NCBI GenBank assembly: GCA_033085395.1
Contig: JANQBS010000052.1
Coordinates: 154,498 to 218,497, forward strand
Reading direction: 5' to 3'
DNA length: 64,000 nt
Source: Xanthoparmelia taractica
Lineage: Eukaryota > Ascomycota > Lecanoromycetes > Lecanorales > Parmeliaceae
Shown here: positions 31,701 to 42,770 of the stretch, in pieces
How positions within the stretch are numbered: the stretch's first letter is position 1
Layout: each line of letters starts with the position of its first letter
Translations under genes and position numbers: made by a program
Notes under the pieces: model-generated
Told to the model about the DNA's origin: nothing
Seen by the model: only the letters and a program-made list of their open reading frames with translations
Database searches by the model: none

Positions 31701-34700
31701 ACTGAATGATAGGGCATCCTTTCCAGCGCTCGAGAATGTCCATTTCCCGACCATCGGACGGTCTGATGTAATTGAGATCCTTGGAAAAAGTCCTTTCGCG
31801 TTGTTGTATTTGATTCAATGGCGGTCTAGTCTCTACGGACGATGATGATACATGGTTATGATTGACAGAAGCTGGACGCCGGGACTGATTCTGCGTGCTT
31901 TGAAGAAGCTCTGGCTTGGAATTGCCAGTGTCCGGTGACTGCGATTGGGATCTTCGAGGCGGTGGACCACGAGCAAAATCTTCATAGGTATTCACAAATG
32001 ATTCTTGAGGCTGTTGGAAGGATACGGACCCGTCTGCTGACGTATGGTCCGCGTTTGGTGTATTCATGGCATAAGACGAGTCTAAAGGGGATTTGTTAAG
32101 AGGTGCATAGTGGGAAGAGGGCAAAGGCGGAGGTGAAGTTCTAAACTGTGAGTTGTTCTCGATCCTACGAGTGCTTTCATTCTGCTTTATTATTGGCTCC
32201 AAGATATTTGCATTCTGTTGGCTGCGGTAAGAGCGTGGGGACAATGAATCCTGCGCTAATGCGGCCTGTGTTCCACTCGATGTCGGCCGGTGCAATGAAG
32301 GGTCGGAAACGGACGGTTGATGATTCCCTCGCGTCAGCGAGCTGTTCTGTGCAAGGGGGCTTGAAGTACGGGGTTGGAAAGACAATGTTTGTGTGGGGAC
32401 TGGACGACCAACAATTGGTGGTGAAGCAGCATATCGATTCCGAGGCGGCGGAACGTTCGATTGCTGTACCGGAGCAGGAGAGTATCTCGCGTTGACCACT
32501 GGCAATGTTTGACTTCTAGGCTCTGGCTGCGACGCGTTTGAATATAGGCTCATCCTTTCAGGGGGCAAAAGCTGATATTGTTGGGAACCGCTGGCGTTTC
32601 CTGAAAACGGCTGGTGCGCCATTGGGACTTGCCGCGATAGATCGCGTTGGAATGAGGCCGGTGGAGATGGAGTGAGCTGGGGAGTCGGCAGTGTTACTCG
32701 GCCCATGCTACTTGATGGACGAGGTTTACTGGAGGGCAACTCTTCGAAAAAAGTGTCCATGCTGGGTGAGGCTTTGAGCGAAGAGGGCTGACCGTTACCT
32801 GTAGACGCAACTGACGCTGCGCTAGGGAGACGCGGAACTGGAGGTTCAGCATCACGGGATGGGAGCGCGCCGGTGAACATGCTGCTACTTCTTGGAGGTG
32901 GAGGTCGAGCTGGCGCGGATTGGATATCAGAGTTCGGACGCAACTGCTGGTAAGGAGTACGCTTCTTGGCGCGGGTTAAGTCCATTGGGAGATCATATGG
33001 CGATGTGTAACCGCCCTTGGACTTATCTGCAAAGCTCTGCGTTGATGGCGGCATTTGAGGTCTTGAAAAAGGCGCCTGAGCTACGTGATCATGCTGCCTA
33101 TTTTTGTCTCCGAATCCATGCGGTGCGGAGACTGGGTGACCCAGGCCAGATGATAGGTGCAACGGCTGGTGCGCTGGTGCTTCGTTGCCATGACTGTAGG
33201 CGTACTTGGGAGGGACCGTGAAGGGTTGAGAAGTGGAACCTGGTAAATATTTGTCACGTGATGAAGACTGTCTATCATTGATCTGGCCAGATCCCTTCCC
33301 ACTACCATCTGAACCAGGAACTGGCTCGAGGGCCGGCGGCGATGATGTTGCTTGCAATGGAACTTCCGTCTGGTCTTCAGCGCCTTCGAGGAAACCCTCC
33401 CCATCATCCTCAAAAAACGACGGATCCAGTGAGTTGTCATTGTCGTCAAGGAGGTCATCATCGCCCAAAGCAGCCTTCCATATCTCTGCAAGGTCTTCGT
33501 CCTTTGGCTGTGCCTTGCCTGTCTCCATCTGCTGTTCGGCATCGTTTTGCGAATTGGACGTACTCGAAGAGACTGCAGCTTCTCCCTCTGTCAAAGTGGT
33601 CAAAGATGGCTGTTCCTCAGCGCTGTAGGGTTCATCATGAGTAGCGCTGTGGGGCGCGAAATGTAATGCGTCAAGTACTTGTAATGTAGACTTGCGGTCC
33701 AAGGCTTGCGGCCTGAATGATGACGATTTGTCTGACAGTGGCTGTGACATTTTGTCGAAGAAGCCATCATCATGGTCTTCAGCATCACTGTATTTTCGTG
33801 CATCAGAGCTATGATTTGGAAATTTCATGGGAAAATGCTCAGGCGCATGCATCAGTGGTAGACCCTCTTCGAATCTTGACTCCTCCTCCGCCTGTAATAT
33901 TGGATCGGTTGCCTGTGCAGCTTTTAGATCAGTAAAGAAGCTCTGGTTCTCATCTCCAGTCATCTCGACAGGCGGCTCCTGCGCGCCCCTACTTGAATTC
34001 GCAGCAGTCAAGCTTTCCAACGAAGGTAGACGATCCATTGGCCCAACACTCATTTCTTCCTCCATAATATCTTCTGCTTGCGAATGCGACAGAGAATGCG
34101 GTGGGATGGCCCTGGCCTGTAAGGGTGGCACTCGCGGAAAAGAGTTGGTCCGACTGACGTCGCTTAGTCTTGGGCCTCCTGCGTAGCTCGGCTCTGAGTC
34201 CCACGCCTTGACCATCTCTTCTCCTCCCCCTAGAGCGCTTACGGTGCGAGTTGGGTCCATGGTAGGTCCTGTGGGCGCTGTCCATTCTGTCCCAGCACCA
34301 TCGCCTTCGTGCAACAGGGCGTCCGATTGACCGTCTTGGGATGGTCCAGATTGAGAGTAGGACCCTAACAAGTCAGTCCCAGCGCCTGCGCCTTCCAGTG
34401 CGTTAGTTAGCGCTCCTTCGGAAGGGCCAGGCTTCTGCTTCTCAATGGATTCTGCTTGCCCATCCCTATTACCTGCCAAGTCGATCGCATCACGACCAAC
34501 CTGGATGCCTGATTGGCTCGTCCTTTCCAGGCTCGTAGTATTCTGGTCGTTCTTTTCGACAGATAGGGGCACTCCATGCTCCGCATGTCCCGCATCTTCC
34601 AAACCGTCAGATGGCCGTTCCAGCAGTTCGCCTTCGTAGTTTTTGTCTGCAGAATGAAAAAGACGCTGGTCGGTTGGCTTCTCATTTGCATCGTCCAGTT

Positions 34701-34782
34701 GATGTGAGTTGGGTCTCATCGCAGGATGCCAGGAGCCACAAGCATTTTCGTGATTTGGGGCCGAAGGCGCCGAGTCCATCAT
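28703..34782 (-). CDS. SEC16: COPII coat assembly scaffold Sec16
   Basis: Large peripheral ER protein that organises COPII assembly at ER exit sites. Two exons, 34782-29412 and 29358-28703 (53-nt intron with gctaactctgac), give 2,008 residues. The first third is disordered and acidic, the next Pro/Ser/Gln-rich. The conserved central domain starts near residue 1,000 (LNYIRPSDGREMDILERWKGCP, FGFGGTIVTSFP) and runs as a helical ACE1-like region to about 1,510 (LLLHGEREKAVWHAIDNQLWAHAM, FAGNWAESMDELVPPSARAG). A second low-complexity region precedes the C-terminal conserved stretch encoded across the intron (GWFSGWLG, LGEQNSFYYDSEKKRWINKK), which in homologues contacts Sec23. Without the intron the frame ends in a short unrelated tail. 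Two ATGs lie in tandem at the start. Confidence 0.94.
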
Positions 34783-35226
34783 TCCTCAGAGTGCATGTAG
34801 ACATGGGATAAGTTCTGGGTCACCAGCAAGTCAATAAAGCACGGAAGAGCTTTCCCTGGTGGTGGAGAGGCGTACCATATATTTCAATCATTCTCATACG
34901 ACGCCGACCATTCACAGGTAACAAGGACGAGATTATCTGGCACATCCAATTCAAGCTCAAGTTCATCAAGACAGATGCTAGCGCTTTCGGGTTAACCTCG
35001 GCCATTCGGAGAAGATGCGGGCTGGTAGGCAGTGGTTCATGAGCTCTTTGTGAGGTCGTCGAAGTTCGCTATTACTGGGTCTCGATACTGACACGATGTT
35101 GAAGACGATGTGTCTTAAGACAATATTCAGGATTCTTTTGTCTTCGATACAATAAGCCTGGGCAACAACCAAGCTGCAACTGCCAAACAGGCTCTGGTGG
35201 GTCAAGTTAACGGCATCCATATAACC
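34783..35226. other. divergent promoter between SEC16 and NEO1
   Basis: A 444-base shared upstream region between two secretory-pathway genes. No ORF is supported. Confidence 0.5.
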
Positions 35227-38200
35227 ATGCCGAGATCCCATCAGTACCATCAGCCAAACGCTCCAGACCTACCGAGCGATGGATCGGATTCAGACTTGGA
35301 GCTCGGTTTGCAGGAGCTGGACGATACCACCGCCGAACATTCACGCGGTATCCACACCGATCCATATAAGACGCATCAGCAGGTGGAGAGTCAGATACCT
35401 CTAAGAAATTTGCGGGTCGGACGTACGCGTAGGTTTGGTCGTCGAAAGCATAGACATGACGAGTCCGGTGATGGAGAAGATCTCCAGGGTTTACTCAACG
35501 ATAGTAGCGACAATGGAGATTCGACTGGGAATCTAGCTGTTAACGACGATGCTCCTCTCCTCCAACCAAGTGGCAGAAGGGTGTCGAAAGCTTATACAAG
35601 TGAAGCGCGCCGAGGCTTCTTGTCCTCTCATCTACGGTTGTCCAGCTTTGCATCTGGTCAACCAGGTCCTGAGAGCTCTCCTGCTGAAGACACAAGCGCC
35701 ACGCCACCTGGTGGAATGTCACGCAATATCAGCATTGGGCAATATCCCCCACCAAGATTTCCGCCGAATGCTGTATCAAATGCCAAATACACGGCTTGGA
35801 GTTTCCTGCCCCGAACGCTGTATAACGAGTTTTCTTTCTTCTTCAATATGTACTTCCTTATGGTCGCTTTGTCTCAAGCAATACCCCCTTTGCGAATTGG
35901 ATATCTTTCGACATATGTTGCACCATTGGCGTTTGTTCTTGCAATTACACTGGGGAAAGAAGCGTTGGATGATATTGCGCGCAGAAGGAGGGACGCTGAA
36001 GCGAACAAGGAAGAATACACCGTGCTTCGACTACGAGATAACTCAGTCATGTCAGGGAGCATCGCGAAACGGAAGCGGCGCTCAAGGCTTCCGTCTAAGA
36101 AGAGTAGCACCCGCGGTGTTCTCCAAAGTTCTCGTCTTGATGCCATCGAGGAAGAAGAAGAGAATCTTGGGGAAGACAGCCAAGGTGCCGTCTCGAATAT
36201 TGAAGTCGATGAGATTGAAATCAAATCCCGAGACCTGAAAGTCGGGGATATCTTGAAGCTTGGAAAGGATCAAAGAGTACCTGCGGACCTTGTCATACTC
36301 AAGAGCTATCCCACTGAATCGTCGTTCACCGTCCCTTCGATTCCAGCTGCTTCACTAGTGTCGTCTGAAGAAACCGGTCCCACTGTAGAGTCTGTCAAAG
36401 AGCCTCCCATTTCCGGGACTTTGAATACGGGCACGAACGTAGAACAGCCAACCTCTCTTGACACATCCACACCCTCCGCCGCTTCGGGTGGAGTTGGCGA
36501 GACTTTCATCCGGACAGATCAGCTTGATGGTGAGACTGATTGGAAACTACGTCTCGCTTCGCCTCTGACACAGTCTCTGGATCCACGTGACTTTACGCGG
36601 CTCAAGATTGTGGCTGGGAAGCCGTCCAAAGAGGTCAACGAATTCGTTGGTACAGTGGAATACGGCCCACATATCGCACCCCGGGTGGTGAAAAGAAATA
36701 TGGACGACTTTGAGAATATTGTCAAGACGTCCCCATTGACGATAGACAATACAGCTTGGGCGAATACGGTACTTGCCTCTAATGTCACTGTTTTGGCAGT
36801 AGTAGTCTACACGGGTGCACAAACCCGGCAAGCTCTGTCTACGTCTCCCTCACGCTCAAAAGCAGGTCTCTTAGAATACGAGATTAACAATCTCACCAAA
36901 ATACTGTGTGCCCTGACTCTGACGCTTTCCATTGCCCTCGTTGCAATTAGAGGCATTGAAGGTCGTCCAGGCCAGCAATGGTATGTTGCTGTAACAAGAT
37001 TTCTCATTCTCTTCTCAACTATAGTTCCCATCAGTCTTCGAGTCAACCTGGACATGGGAAAATCAATTTACGCTCGCTTCATTGAACGGGATCAAGACAT
37101 TCCCGGAACGGTAGTCAGGACAAGCACAATCCCTGAGGAACTTGGACGCATCGAGTACCTTCTGAGCGACAAAACAGGGACCCTTACACAGAACGAGATG
37201 GAATTGAAAAAAATCCATGTCGGCACTGTCTCGTACGCTAACGAAGCAATGGATGAAGTACGGAGCTACATTCGCCAGGGATTCTCCACAGGTGTAGCCA
37301 ACGATGCCACACAAACAGCGTCTTTAATCACTCCTTCATCTACATATGCTCTTAGTTCCACAGGCGCTTCGACGACTAGGACACGACGAGAGATAGGCTC
37401 TCGAGTTCGAGATCTTGTTTTGACGCTTGCGCTTTGTCATAATGTTACACCGTCTACGGAAGATGATGAAGGCCGGAGTGTCACCACTTACCAAGCTTCA
37501 TCGCCTGACGAGATTGCAATTGTTCGATGGGCGGAGAACGTAGGGCTGCGACTTATGCATCGGGACCGACACAGTATCACTCTCCAATCTGTTGATACAT
37601 CTCGAATTGTGGTTCGAGTCAAAATTCTCGAGGTCTTTCCGTTTACATCAGCTGGAAAGCGCATGGGCATCATTCTGCAATTCTCCCAGGGGACCGAATC
37701 TGCCGCTTCCTCCGTAGAAAGTCCGGCAGAAGTCTGGTTCTACCAGAAAGGTGCAGACACGGTTATGACGTCGATCGTCGCCGCCAATGACTGGCTAGAT
37801 GAGGAAACGGCCAATATGGCTCGAGAAGGCCTTCGTACTTTGGTTGTTGGAAGGAAAAGGCTGTCGATCCAGCAGTACAGCGAATTTTCAACAAGATATA
37901 AGCAGGCTTCAATGTCTCTACAAAACCGGGATTCCAAAATGGCAAAAACTGTAAAGGACTATCTCGAGCACAACCTGGAGCTCCTTGGCGTCACTGGTGT
38001 CGAAGACAAGCTCCAGAAGGACGTCAAGTCCTCTCTTGAGCTCCTCAGAAATGCTGGTATCAAGATTTGGATGTTAACGGGCGACAAAGTGGAGACTGCC
38101 CGATGTGTCGCCGTTCAAGCGAAGCTCGTCTCACGAACTCAGTTTATTCATACCATCACTCACCTTTCCACTACATCTGGCTCTTCTACTGCACTTGACA

Positions 38201-39207
38201 CCCTGTCCCTTCTTCGCTCGAAGCCTGAAACCACAGCCCTTCTCATCGACGGCGATTCGTTGTCCTACTTTCTAACTTACCATCGCCAGGAGTTCATCTC
38301 CGTCGCGGTTCTCTTACCGGCGGTTATTGCCTGTCGTTGCTCTCCGACTCAGAAAGCTGACGTTGCCACTCTTATCCGCCAATTCACTCGAAAGAGAGTC
38401 CTCTGTATTGGCGACGGCGGTAACGATGTCTCAATGATTCAAGTTGCTGACGTTGGTGTTGGTATCGTGGGCAAAGAGGGGAGACAAGCTTCTCTCGCAG
38501 CAGACTTTTCAATTACCACCTTTCACCACCTCACCAAGCTTCTCGTATGGCATGGTCGCAACTCGTACAAACGCTCGGCCAAGCTCGCACAATTTGTCAT
38601 CCACCGTGGTCTTATCATCTCAGTTTGCCAGACGTTCTACAGTATTGCAACACAATTTCAGCCGCACGCTCTGTACCGCGACTGGCTCCTTGTTGGCTAC
38701 GCAACATTGTATACGATGGCCCCCGTGTTCAGTTTAGTGCTCGACAAAGATGTCGATGAAGGGCTAGCCAATCTCTACCCGGAGTTGTACAAAGAGCTCA
38801 CCACCGGCAGAAGTCTGAGCTACCGTAGCTTCTTTTTCTGGGTCGCGGTCAGCATCTATCAAGGTGGCATAATCCAAGGGCTCAGCCAGATCTTGGTCAA
38901 TCTGGATTCGAACCGGATGGTCAGCGTGAGCTTCACGGTACTAGTCATTAATGAATTGATCATGGTGGCCTTTGAAATAGTTACGTGGCACTGGATCATG
39001 GCCACGAGTATCGTGGGCACTGCCGCTGTGTATGTGGGAAGTGTGCCTTTTCTGGGTGGATATTTTGATTTGGGTTATGTTTGGAGTTGGGGCTTTGCAT
39101 GGAGAGTGGCGGCGATATCTGCCGTTAGTCTCATACCGCCATATTGTATCAAAGTATTGAGGAGGACGCTCAAACCGCCGAGCTATAGGAAAGTGCAAGG
39201 ACTGTGA
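35227..39207 (+). CDS. NEO1: P4-type phospholipid flippase NEO1
   Basis: P4-ATPase of the Golgi/endosomal membrane that moves aminophospholipids to the cytosolic leaflet; the NEO1/ATP9 branch works without a CDC50 subunit. Intronless, 1,326 residues from the ATG at 35227; the frame opens at a GTG ten codons earlier. The N-terminal 190 residues are disordered and charged. The actuator loop has DQLDGETDWKLR. The phosphorylation site is D648 in DKTGTLTQNE. YQASSPDEIAIVRWAE and WFYQKGADTVM are nucleotide-domain motifs. The hinge GDGGNDVSMI is at 1062-1071. Ten hydrophobic segments can be placed. Long low-complexity insertions beside the actuator domain account for much of the excess length over yeast Neo1 (about 1,150). 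The gene diverges from SEC16. Confidence 0.94.
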   Translation: MPRSHQYHQPNAPDLPSDGSDSDLELGLQELDDTTAEHSRGIHTDPYKTHQQVESQIPLRNLRVGRTRRFGRRKHRHDESGDGEDLQGLLNDSSDNGDSTGNLAVNDDAPLLQPSGRRVSKAYTSEARRGFLSSHLRLSSFASGQPGPESSPAEDTSATPPGGMSRNISIGQYPPPRFPPNAVSNAKYTAWSFLPRTLYNEFSFFFNMYFLMVALSQAIPPLRIGYLSTYVAPLAFVLAITLGKEALDDIARRRRDAEANKEEYTVLRLRDNSVMSGSIAKRKRRSRLPSKKSSTRGVLQSSRLDAIEEEEENLGEDSQGAVSNIEVDEIEIKSRDLKVGDILKLGKDQRVPADLVILKSYPTESSFTVPSIPAASLVSSEETGPTVESVKEPPISGTLNTGTNVEQPTSLDTSTPSAASGGVGETFIRTDQLDGETDWKLRLASPLTQSLDPRDFTRLKIVAGKPSKEVNEFVGTVEYGPHIAPRVVKRNMDDFENIVKTSPLTIDNTAWANTVLASNVTVLAVVVYTGAQTRQALSTSPSRSKAGLLEYEINNLTKILCALTLTLSIALVAIRGIEGRPGQQWYVAVTRFLILFSTIVPISLRVNLDMGKSIYARFIERDQDIPGTVVRTSTIPEELGRIEYLLSDKTGTLTQNEMELKKIHVGTVSYANEAMDEVRSYIRQGFSTGVANDATQTASLITPSSTYALSSTGASTTRTRREIGSRVRDLVLTLALCHNVTPSTEDDEGRSVTTYQASSPDEIAIVRWAENVGLRLMHRDRHSITLQSVDTSRIVVRVKILEVFPFTSAGKRMGIILQFSQGTESAASSVESPAEVWFYQKGADTVMTSIVAANDWLDEETANMAREGLRTLVVGRKRLSIQQYSEFSTRYKQASMSLQNRDSKMAKTVKDYLEHNLELLGVTGVEDKLQKDVKSSLELLRNAGIKIWMLTGDKVETARCVAVQAKLVSRTQFIHTITHLSTTSGSSTALDTLSLLRSKPETTALLIDGDSLSYFLTYHRQEFISVAVLLPAVIACRCSPTQKADVATLIRQFTRKRVLCIGDGGNDVSMIQVADVGVGIVGKEGRQASLAADFSITTFHHLTKLLVWHGRNSYKRSAKLAQFVIHRGLIISVCQTFYSIATQFQPHALYRDWLLVGYATLYTMAPVFSLVLDKDVDEGLANLYPELYKELTTGRSLSYRSFFFWVAVSIYQGGIIQGLSQILVNLDSNRMVSVSFTVLVINELIMVAFEIVTWHWIMATSIVGTAAVYVGSVPFLGGYFDLGYVWSWGFAWRVAAISAVSLIPPYCIKVLRRTLKPPSYRKVQGL

Positions 39208-39483
39208 GGTGGCATAGCCATGGCGTTTTGCTTACGGGCATTTGGGAACGAGTACATGGGGATGTGCATCGTTGGGTCTGAGCGATTTCAGAGAAAATGT
39301 GCATCTAATTCCGGCGGTGTAGGATGGAACGATCTCATAAACCGTATTTTTTAACATCTACAACTCTTCAACACAGGGATAATTGACTCGGGCGTGCCTT
39401 TATAAAATGGGAACACTTTCAAAACGAGGGGTTTTTTTCCAGCATTTATGTTTATATTTTGGTTTAAGATATTTTTAATACCA

Positions 39484-39554
39484 GCAATGATAGTTCAAGG
39501 GTAGAATTCGAGCTTCCCATGCTCGAGGTCGGGGTTCGAGTCCCCGTCATTGCA
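39484..39554 (+). tRNA. tRNA-Gly (anticodon CCC)
   Basis: The 71 bases fold fully: acceptor stem GCAATGA pairs perfectly with TCATTGC, D stem GTTC/GAAT, anticodon stem CGAGC/GCTCG with loop TTCCCAT and anticodon CCC at 39516-39518, T stem CGGGG/CCCCG with loop TTCGAGT, discriminator A. No intron. The internal A and B box sequences (tagttcaagggtaga, ggttcgagtcc) are present. Confidence 0.95.
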
Positions 39555-39565
39555 ACAAACTTCGA

Positions 39566-39584
39566 TTTTGTTTTTGCCTTTTTT
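39566..39584 (+). terminator. RNA polymerase III T-run terminator
   Basis: Runs of four, five and six T begin 12 bases after the tRNA 3' end, as expected for pol III termination. Confidence 0.65.
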
Positions 39585-39794
39585 CTGGTCTTTTACCAAC
39601 CTTCATTCATACTGGACATTCTTTTTTGACCATTCGCAGCATTTCCTACCTCTGTTGGATTCTTAGGAGTCCAGCTTCAAAGCTCGTATCAGAATCTACA
39701 ATTTCGATCGAAAGATTGCCCCACCACTTTGGCCAATAACAACAACAATCAAAATCCCCCCCAACTCCGACTCCCCTCCAACAAAAACCACACA

Positions 39795-40230
39795 ATGGCG
39801 CCTCCTCCCTCCCGCAAAGAATCCGAAGCCCAGGTCCGATCCTGGGGCTTCTCTCACGTCTTCACATGGACCGATGGCCCGTACGCTTCTTTCTCCCAAA
39901 CCCCCCCCCCCCCCCCCCCACGGCTACTTTTCTCACTCACCAATCACCTACCTACCTACCAACCTAACCTTTGCCGTCCCTTCTTCTCTTCTTCTCTCGG
40001 ACGCAACGCTGGCTGACAAAGGGCGCAGAAACGCACACTACGCACCCCACTCGCATGACTGCCTGACGACGCATCTGATCCGCCGCGGCGCTCTTACGAT
40101 TACGTATCCTGAGGACGAGAAGCCGAGCCGGGAGACGTTTGGCGTGGGCAGCAGGGTGGACGTTGAGGCGGGGAGGGTGCATGAGGTTTGGATGGGGGGT
40201 GAGGGGTGCGAGTATGTGATTGGTGAATAA
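39795..40230 (+). CDS. small cupin-domain protein
   Basis: Exons 39795-39880 and 40029-40230 give 95 residues. The 148-nt intron contains a run of about 19 C. Splicing joins FTWTDGP to NAHYAPHSHD. The single cupin motif is visible: HYxPHxHx(4)THLIxRGxLTITYP, then GVGSRVDVEAGRVHEVWMG; the metal-binding-like His pair and the final His of the second motif are present. Small single-domain cupins of this kind are widespread in fungi and lack an assigned substrate. The poly-C tract makes the intron length the least certain part. Confidence 0.78.
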
Positions 40231-40661
40231 GGGTGGAAAAGGGGGGAGGGAAGGGGAGGGGAAGGAGGAAAGAGAAGGAAAGGTACGGGGCAGCAAGGGT
40301 GAGTACCGGTATGAAGTGCGGAATGGAAAGAGTGGGCTTCCTGGGCACTATACCTCGGAACCTTGAAAAGATGGTGCTTCAAGACAAATTTCGGTCCTAT
40401 CTACCACAGGCCATGGAACAACGGATGGGTTGATTGCAGCAGATACTGCCAGGATCTATGCACCATGCACGAAGGCATGCACGTCGCTCACAGACTGGAT
40501 CATGTTGCAAAGGTCAACCCAAACCCCTTTTATCCGTGGATTCCAAGTCTTTTTTGTACATTGCCAATCGATGACCCTCTGAAAAAAGTGCGACTTTTCT
40601 GCTCCAGGGACTTTTCGCGTGTGCCATACCACCGAAGCTCTGCCCGAAAAGGTGCAAACCT
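40231..40661. other. convergent 3' flanks
   Basis: No supported gene. ORFs here are antisense or low-complexity shadows. Confidence 0.45.
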
Positions 40662-41327
40662 TCAACTCCGATCGCTACTCGTACTACTTTTCCCACCGGA
40701 CGCCTGCCCCAACATCTTCCTCTTCAAAACCTCGGCCGCCCCAAGCGGCAGGGCCTGGTTGCTATACTGCGAGTACCTTGTCGAGTCGGCTTCGGGATAT
40801 CGTCGCGCCTTTCTCTTCTTGTGACTGAAAGTCCCCAACAGGGCGGAAAGGAATCCCGAATCATCGGAGGAGTTGGGAGCTGAGTCTGGTCGTTTGTGAT
40901 AGTTCCCGGCGCCGCCGAGACCGTGACGGATGAAGGCTCTTTTGGGGCCTTTCCAGGGTTGTTGCCGGGTCGAAGGCAAGGAAAAGTTTGCGGGCTTGAG
41001 GGAGGATCCTGAGGTCGTAGAGAATGATGATAACGTCATTTCGCTTGGAATTGTTGGTGAATCTGGCTGGGGAGGCGGGCGTTGTTGAAAACGTGGAGCA
41101 AGTTCAGAGTCCGGATGCAACGGCACTGGGGAAAACGGCTGCTCATGGGACTCTGAAGGCAGTGGTTCGGGCGGTGGTGGAGGAGAGGGCTCTCGAGACG
41201 TGGTGGGATCTTCAGGGTCGGGGGTGGAGGATTCTTGTTGTGCGATAGAGGGGTGTCGAGTTGAGGAGACGGGATTGGCAAGGGGAGGTGTTGGAAAGAG
41301 GGAATATTTGGACTTTTTTCTCTCCAT
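40662..41327 (-). CDS. proline/serine-rich disordered hypothetical protein
   Basis: A 221-residue intronless frame from the ATG of MERKKSKYSLFP; the frame is open 50 codons further upstream through Pro/His-rich sequence that looks like leader, so the shorter start is preferred. Most of the protein is disordered (PDPEDPTTSREPSPPPPPEP). Two ordered-looking segments stand out: RAFIRHGLGGAGNYHKR at about residue 130, which recalls the GRGGAGN motif of the DUF3602/Par32-type family, and LPLGAAEVLKRKMLG near the C-terminus, a motif seen in conserved fungal hypothetical proteins. No enzymatic domain. Function unknown. Confidence 0.6.
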   Translation of the reverse strand: MERKKSKYSLFPTPPLANPVSSTRHPSIAQQESSTPDPEDPTTSREPSPPPPPEPLPSESHEQPFSPVPLHPDSELAPRFQQRPPPQPDSPTIPSEMTLSSFSTTSGSSLKPANFSLPSTRQQPWKGPKRAFIRHGLGGAGNYHKRPDSAPNSSDDSGFLSALLGTFSHKKRKARRYPEADSTRYSQYSNQALPLGAAEVLKRKMLGQASGGKSSTSSDRS

Positions 41328-42770
41328 TAAAGCCGAAAGCTGGGGAAAAAAAGGGTGCGGGTGCAAAAGGTCAAAGCATGGAGGGGAGAGAAAGAGTGGA
41401 GCGCGTCGGTGGGAAATGGAAGAGCGACGGTGTGGGGAATGAGGAGATTGATGATGCACGTCGAAAAGATGTGCCAATTGATCATATATGTGGAGCGGGT
41501 GGTGACCATTTGAGTTGGGGTATCAAGAGTAGTAAAGACGAAGCGCTCGTTGTTGTTTCTTCTTTTCTTCTTTTTATTTTTGTATGACTTGCGTGGTGGT
41601 GTAATGTGTAATGGCAGTCAATTATTTCGATTCCGTTCAGCCACATGGCTTGAGAGTTTGGGACCAGCCAGCCACAGGTACAAGCGTCGTCCACCAGAAG
41701 CAAAAAAGAAGGAAACGGGGAAGGAAAAGGGGAAGCAATAATAAATCAATCACCTTAACCAATAACTCAAAATGAAGGAAGAAAGTACATTTACTTACTT
41801 ACTTACCACCATACTGTCTTGGGATTGTTACATAATAGCAATGTATAGCTAGCTGGGACCGGCCTGGTACTCTACAAGTACCTTATATAATAATCATGAT
41901 ATTGATTTTTCAATAATAAAATATCACGATTATTTTTAAATATAATGAAAAAGCAGCTTTTTCAGATGCAAGAAATCTGAGAGGAGCGGCAAGATTCAAA
42001 CGTGGGCCGAGAGTTGGCACGGATGACGGAAAGCGTTGCGGGGTGCATGAGACTAAAATAGTGTAATGTAATGTAATCTAAGATGATAGGGCTACTTTAA
42101 ACCTTGAATCTTACCTTACTTCACTCCACAAAACACTCGTTTTTTTCCCTTCAAAAGTCCAACGACAATGATGATTATACAAGTATGTACCCATCAATGC
42201 AATTTCTCCACAAGGTAACTTTCATCATCGCATTACTTGCTACATCCCTTAATCAGTTTATTTTACCCAATGACATTGGAGGCCCCACAATCAATATTAC
42301 AATTATAATACACACTTTATTGACTTGGGTACCTTACCCTATATCCGCACCCCCGCATTGCTAGAAGTAAGTACGGAGTACTTCTACCTTAAAAGATTAT
42401 TGACTTCTTCGCCGCACCAACCTTCCCGCCAGGATCGATTGGCGGGCTACTTCCCCCTAGAAGTCCAAGTACATCTCTCCAAATATGCTTAAAGTGAATC
42501 CTTCAAGAAGCATACTATTTTGGAAAAGACTCCCACCCGTATTCCTTGCTATCCCATCCTCACCACCCTGCAACATCTGCCTCTGCCAGAGCCATCAGGT
42601 CACTGTTCTCCCATACTTGGCTCAAGGGTTTTCGACCTCCAACCCAGGAAACGGTTTGTACACAGGCACTAACGCTCTACACTACTCTGCCTACGCAGAC
42701 CCATTGTTCGGCCAGATTTAGCCGCATGCAGTTATGCTTCAATCGTCACACACTGTCTGCGGGCACAACC
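41328..42770. other. AT-rich intergenic region with inverted repeat
   Basis: About 1.4 kb without a supported gene. It carries a (ttac)n run near 41795, aatgtaatgtaat repeats near 42064, an AT-rich hairpin (listed separately) and a short palindrome aagtac-gga-gtactt at 42369. The right end is the 3' flank of MTO1. Confidence 0.5.
41889..41934. repeat. AT-rich inverted repeat (hairpin)
   Basis: The left arm aataatcatgatatt at 41889-41903 is the reverse complement, with one mismatch, of aatatcacgattatt at 41920-41934, with a 16-base spacer. A second short palindrome, tgaaaaa-gcagc-tttttca, lies just downstream. Confidence 0.8.

Noticed and set aside
33081..33644. Several 100-150 codon frames on both strands within SEC16
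   Set aside because: Shadows of the long disordered SEC16 frame.
35549..36238. 229-codon plus-strand frame inside NEO1
   Set aside because: Alternative-frame shadow of the NEO1 N-terminal region; the NEO1 frame carries all family motifs.
40363..40824. 153-codon plus-strand frame
   Set aside because: Mostly antisense to the better-supported disordered protein on the minus strand.
42369..42383. Palindrome aagtac-gga-gtactt
   Set aside because: Short perfect palindromes of this kind are frequent by chance; nothing around it suggests a binding site or element end.
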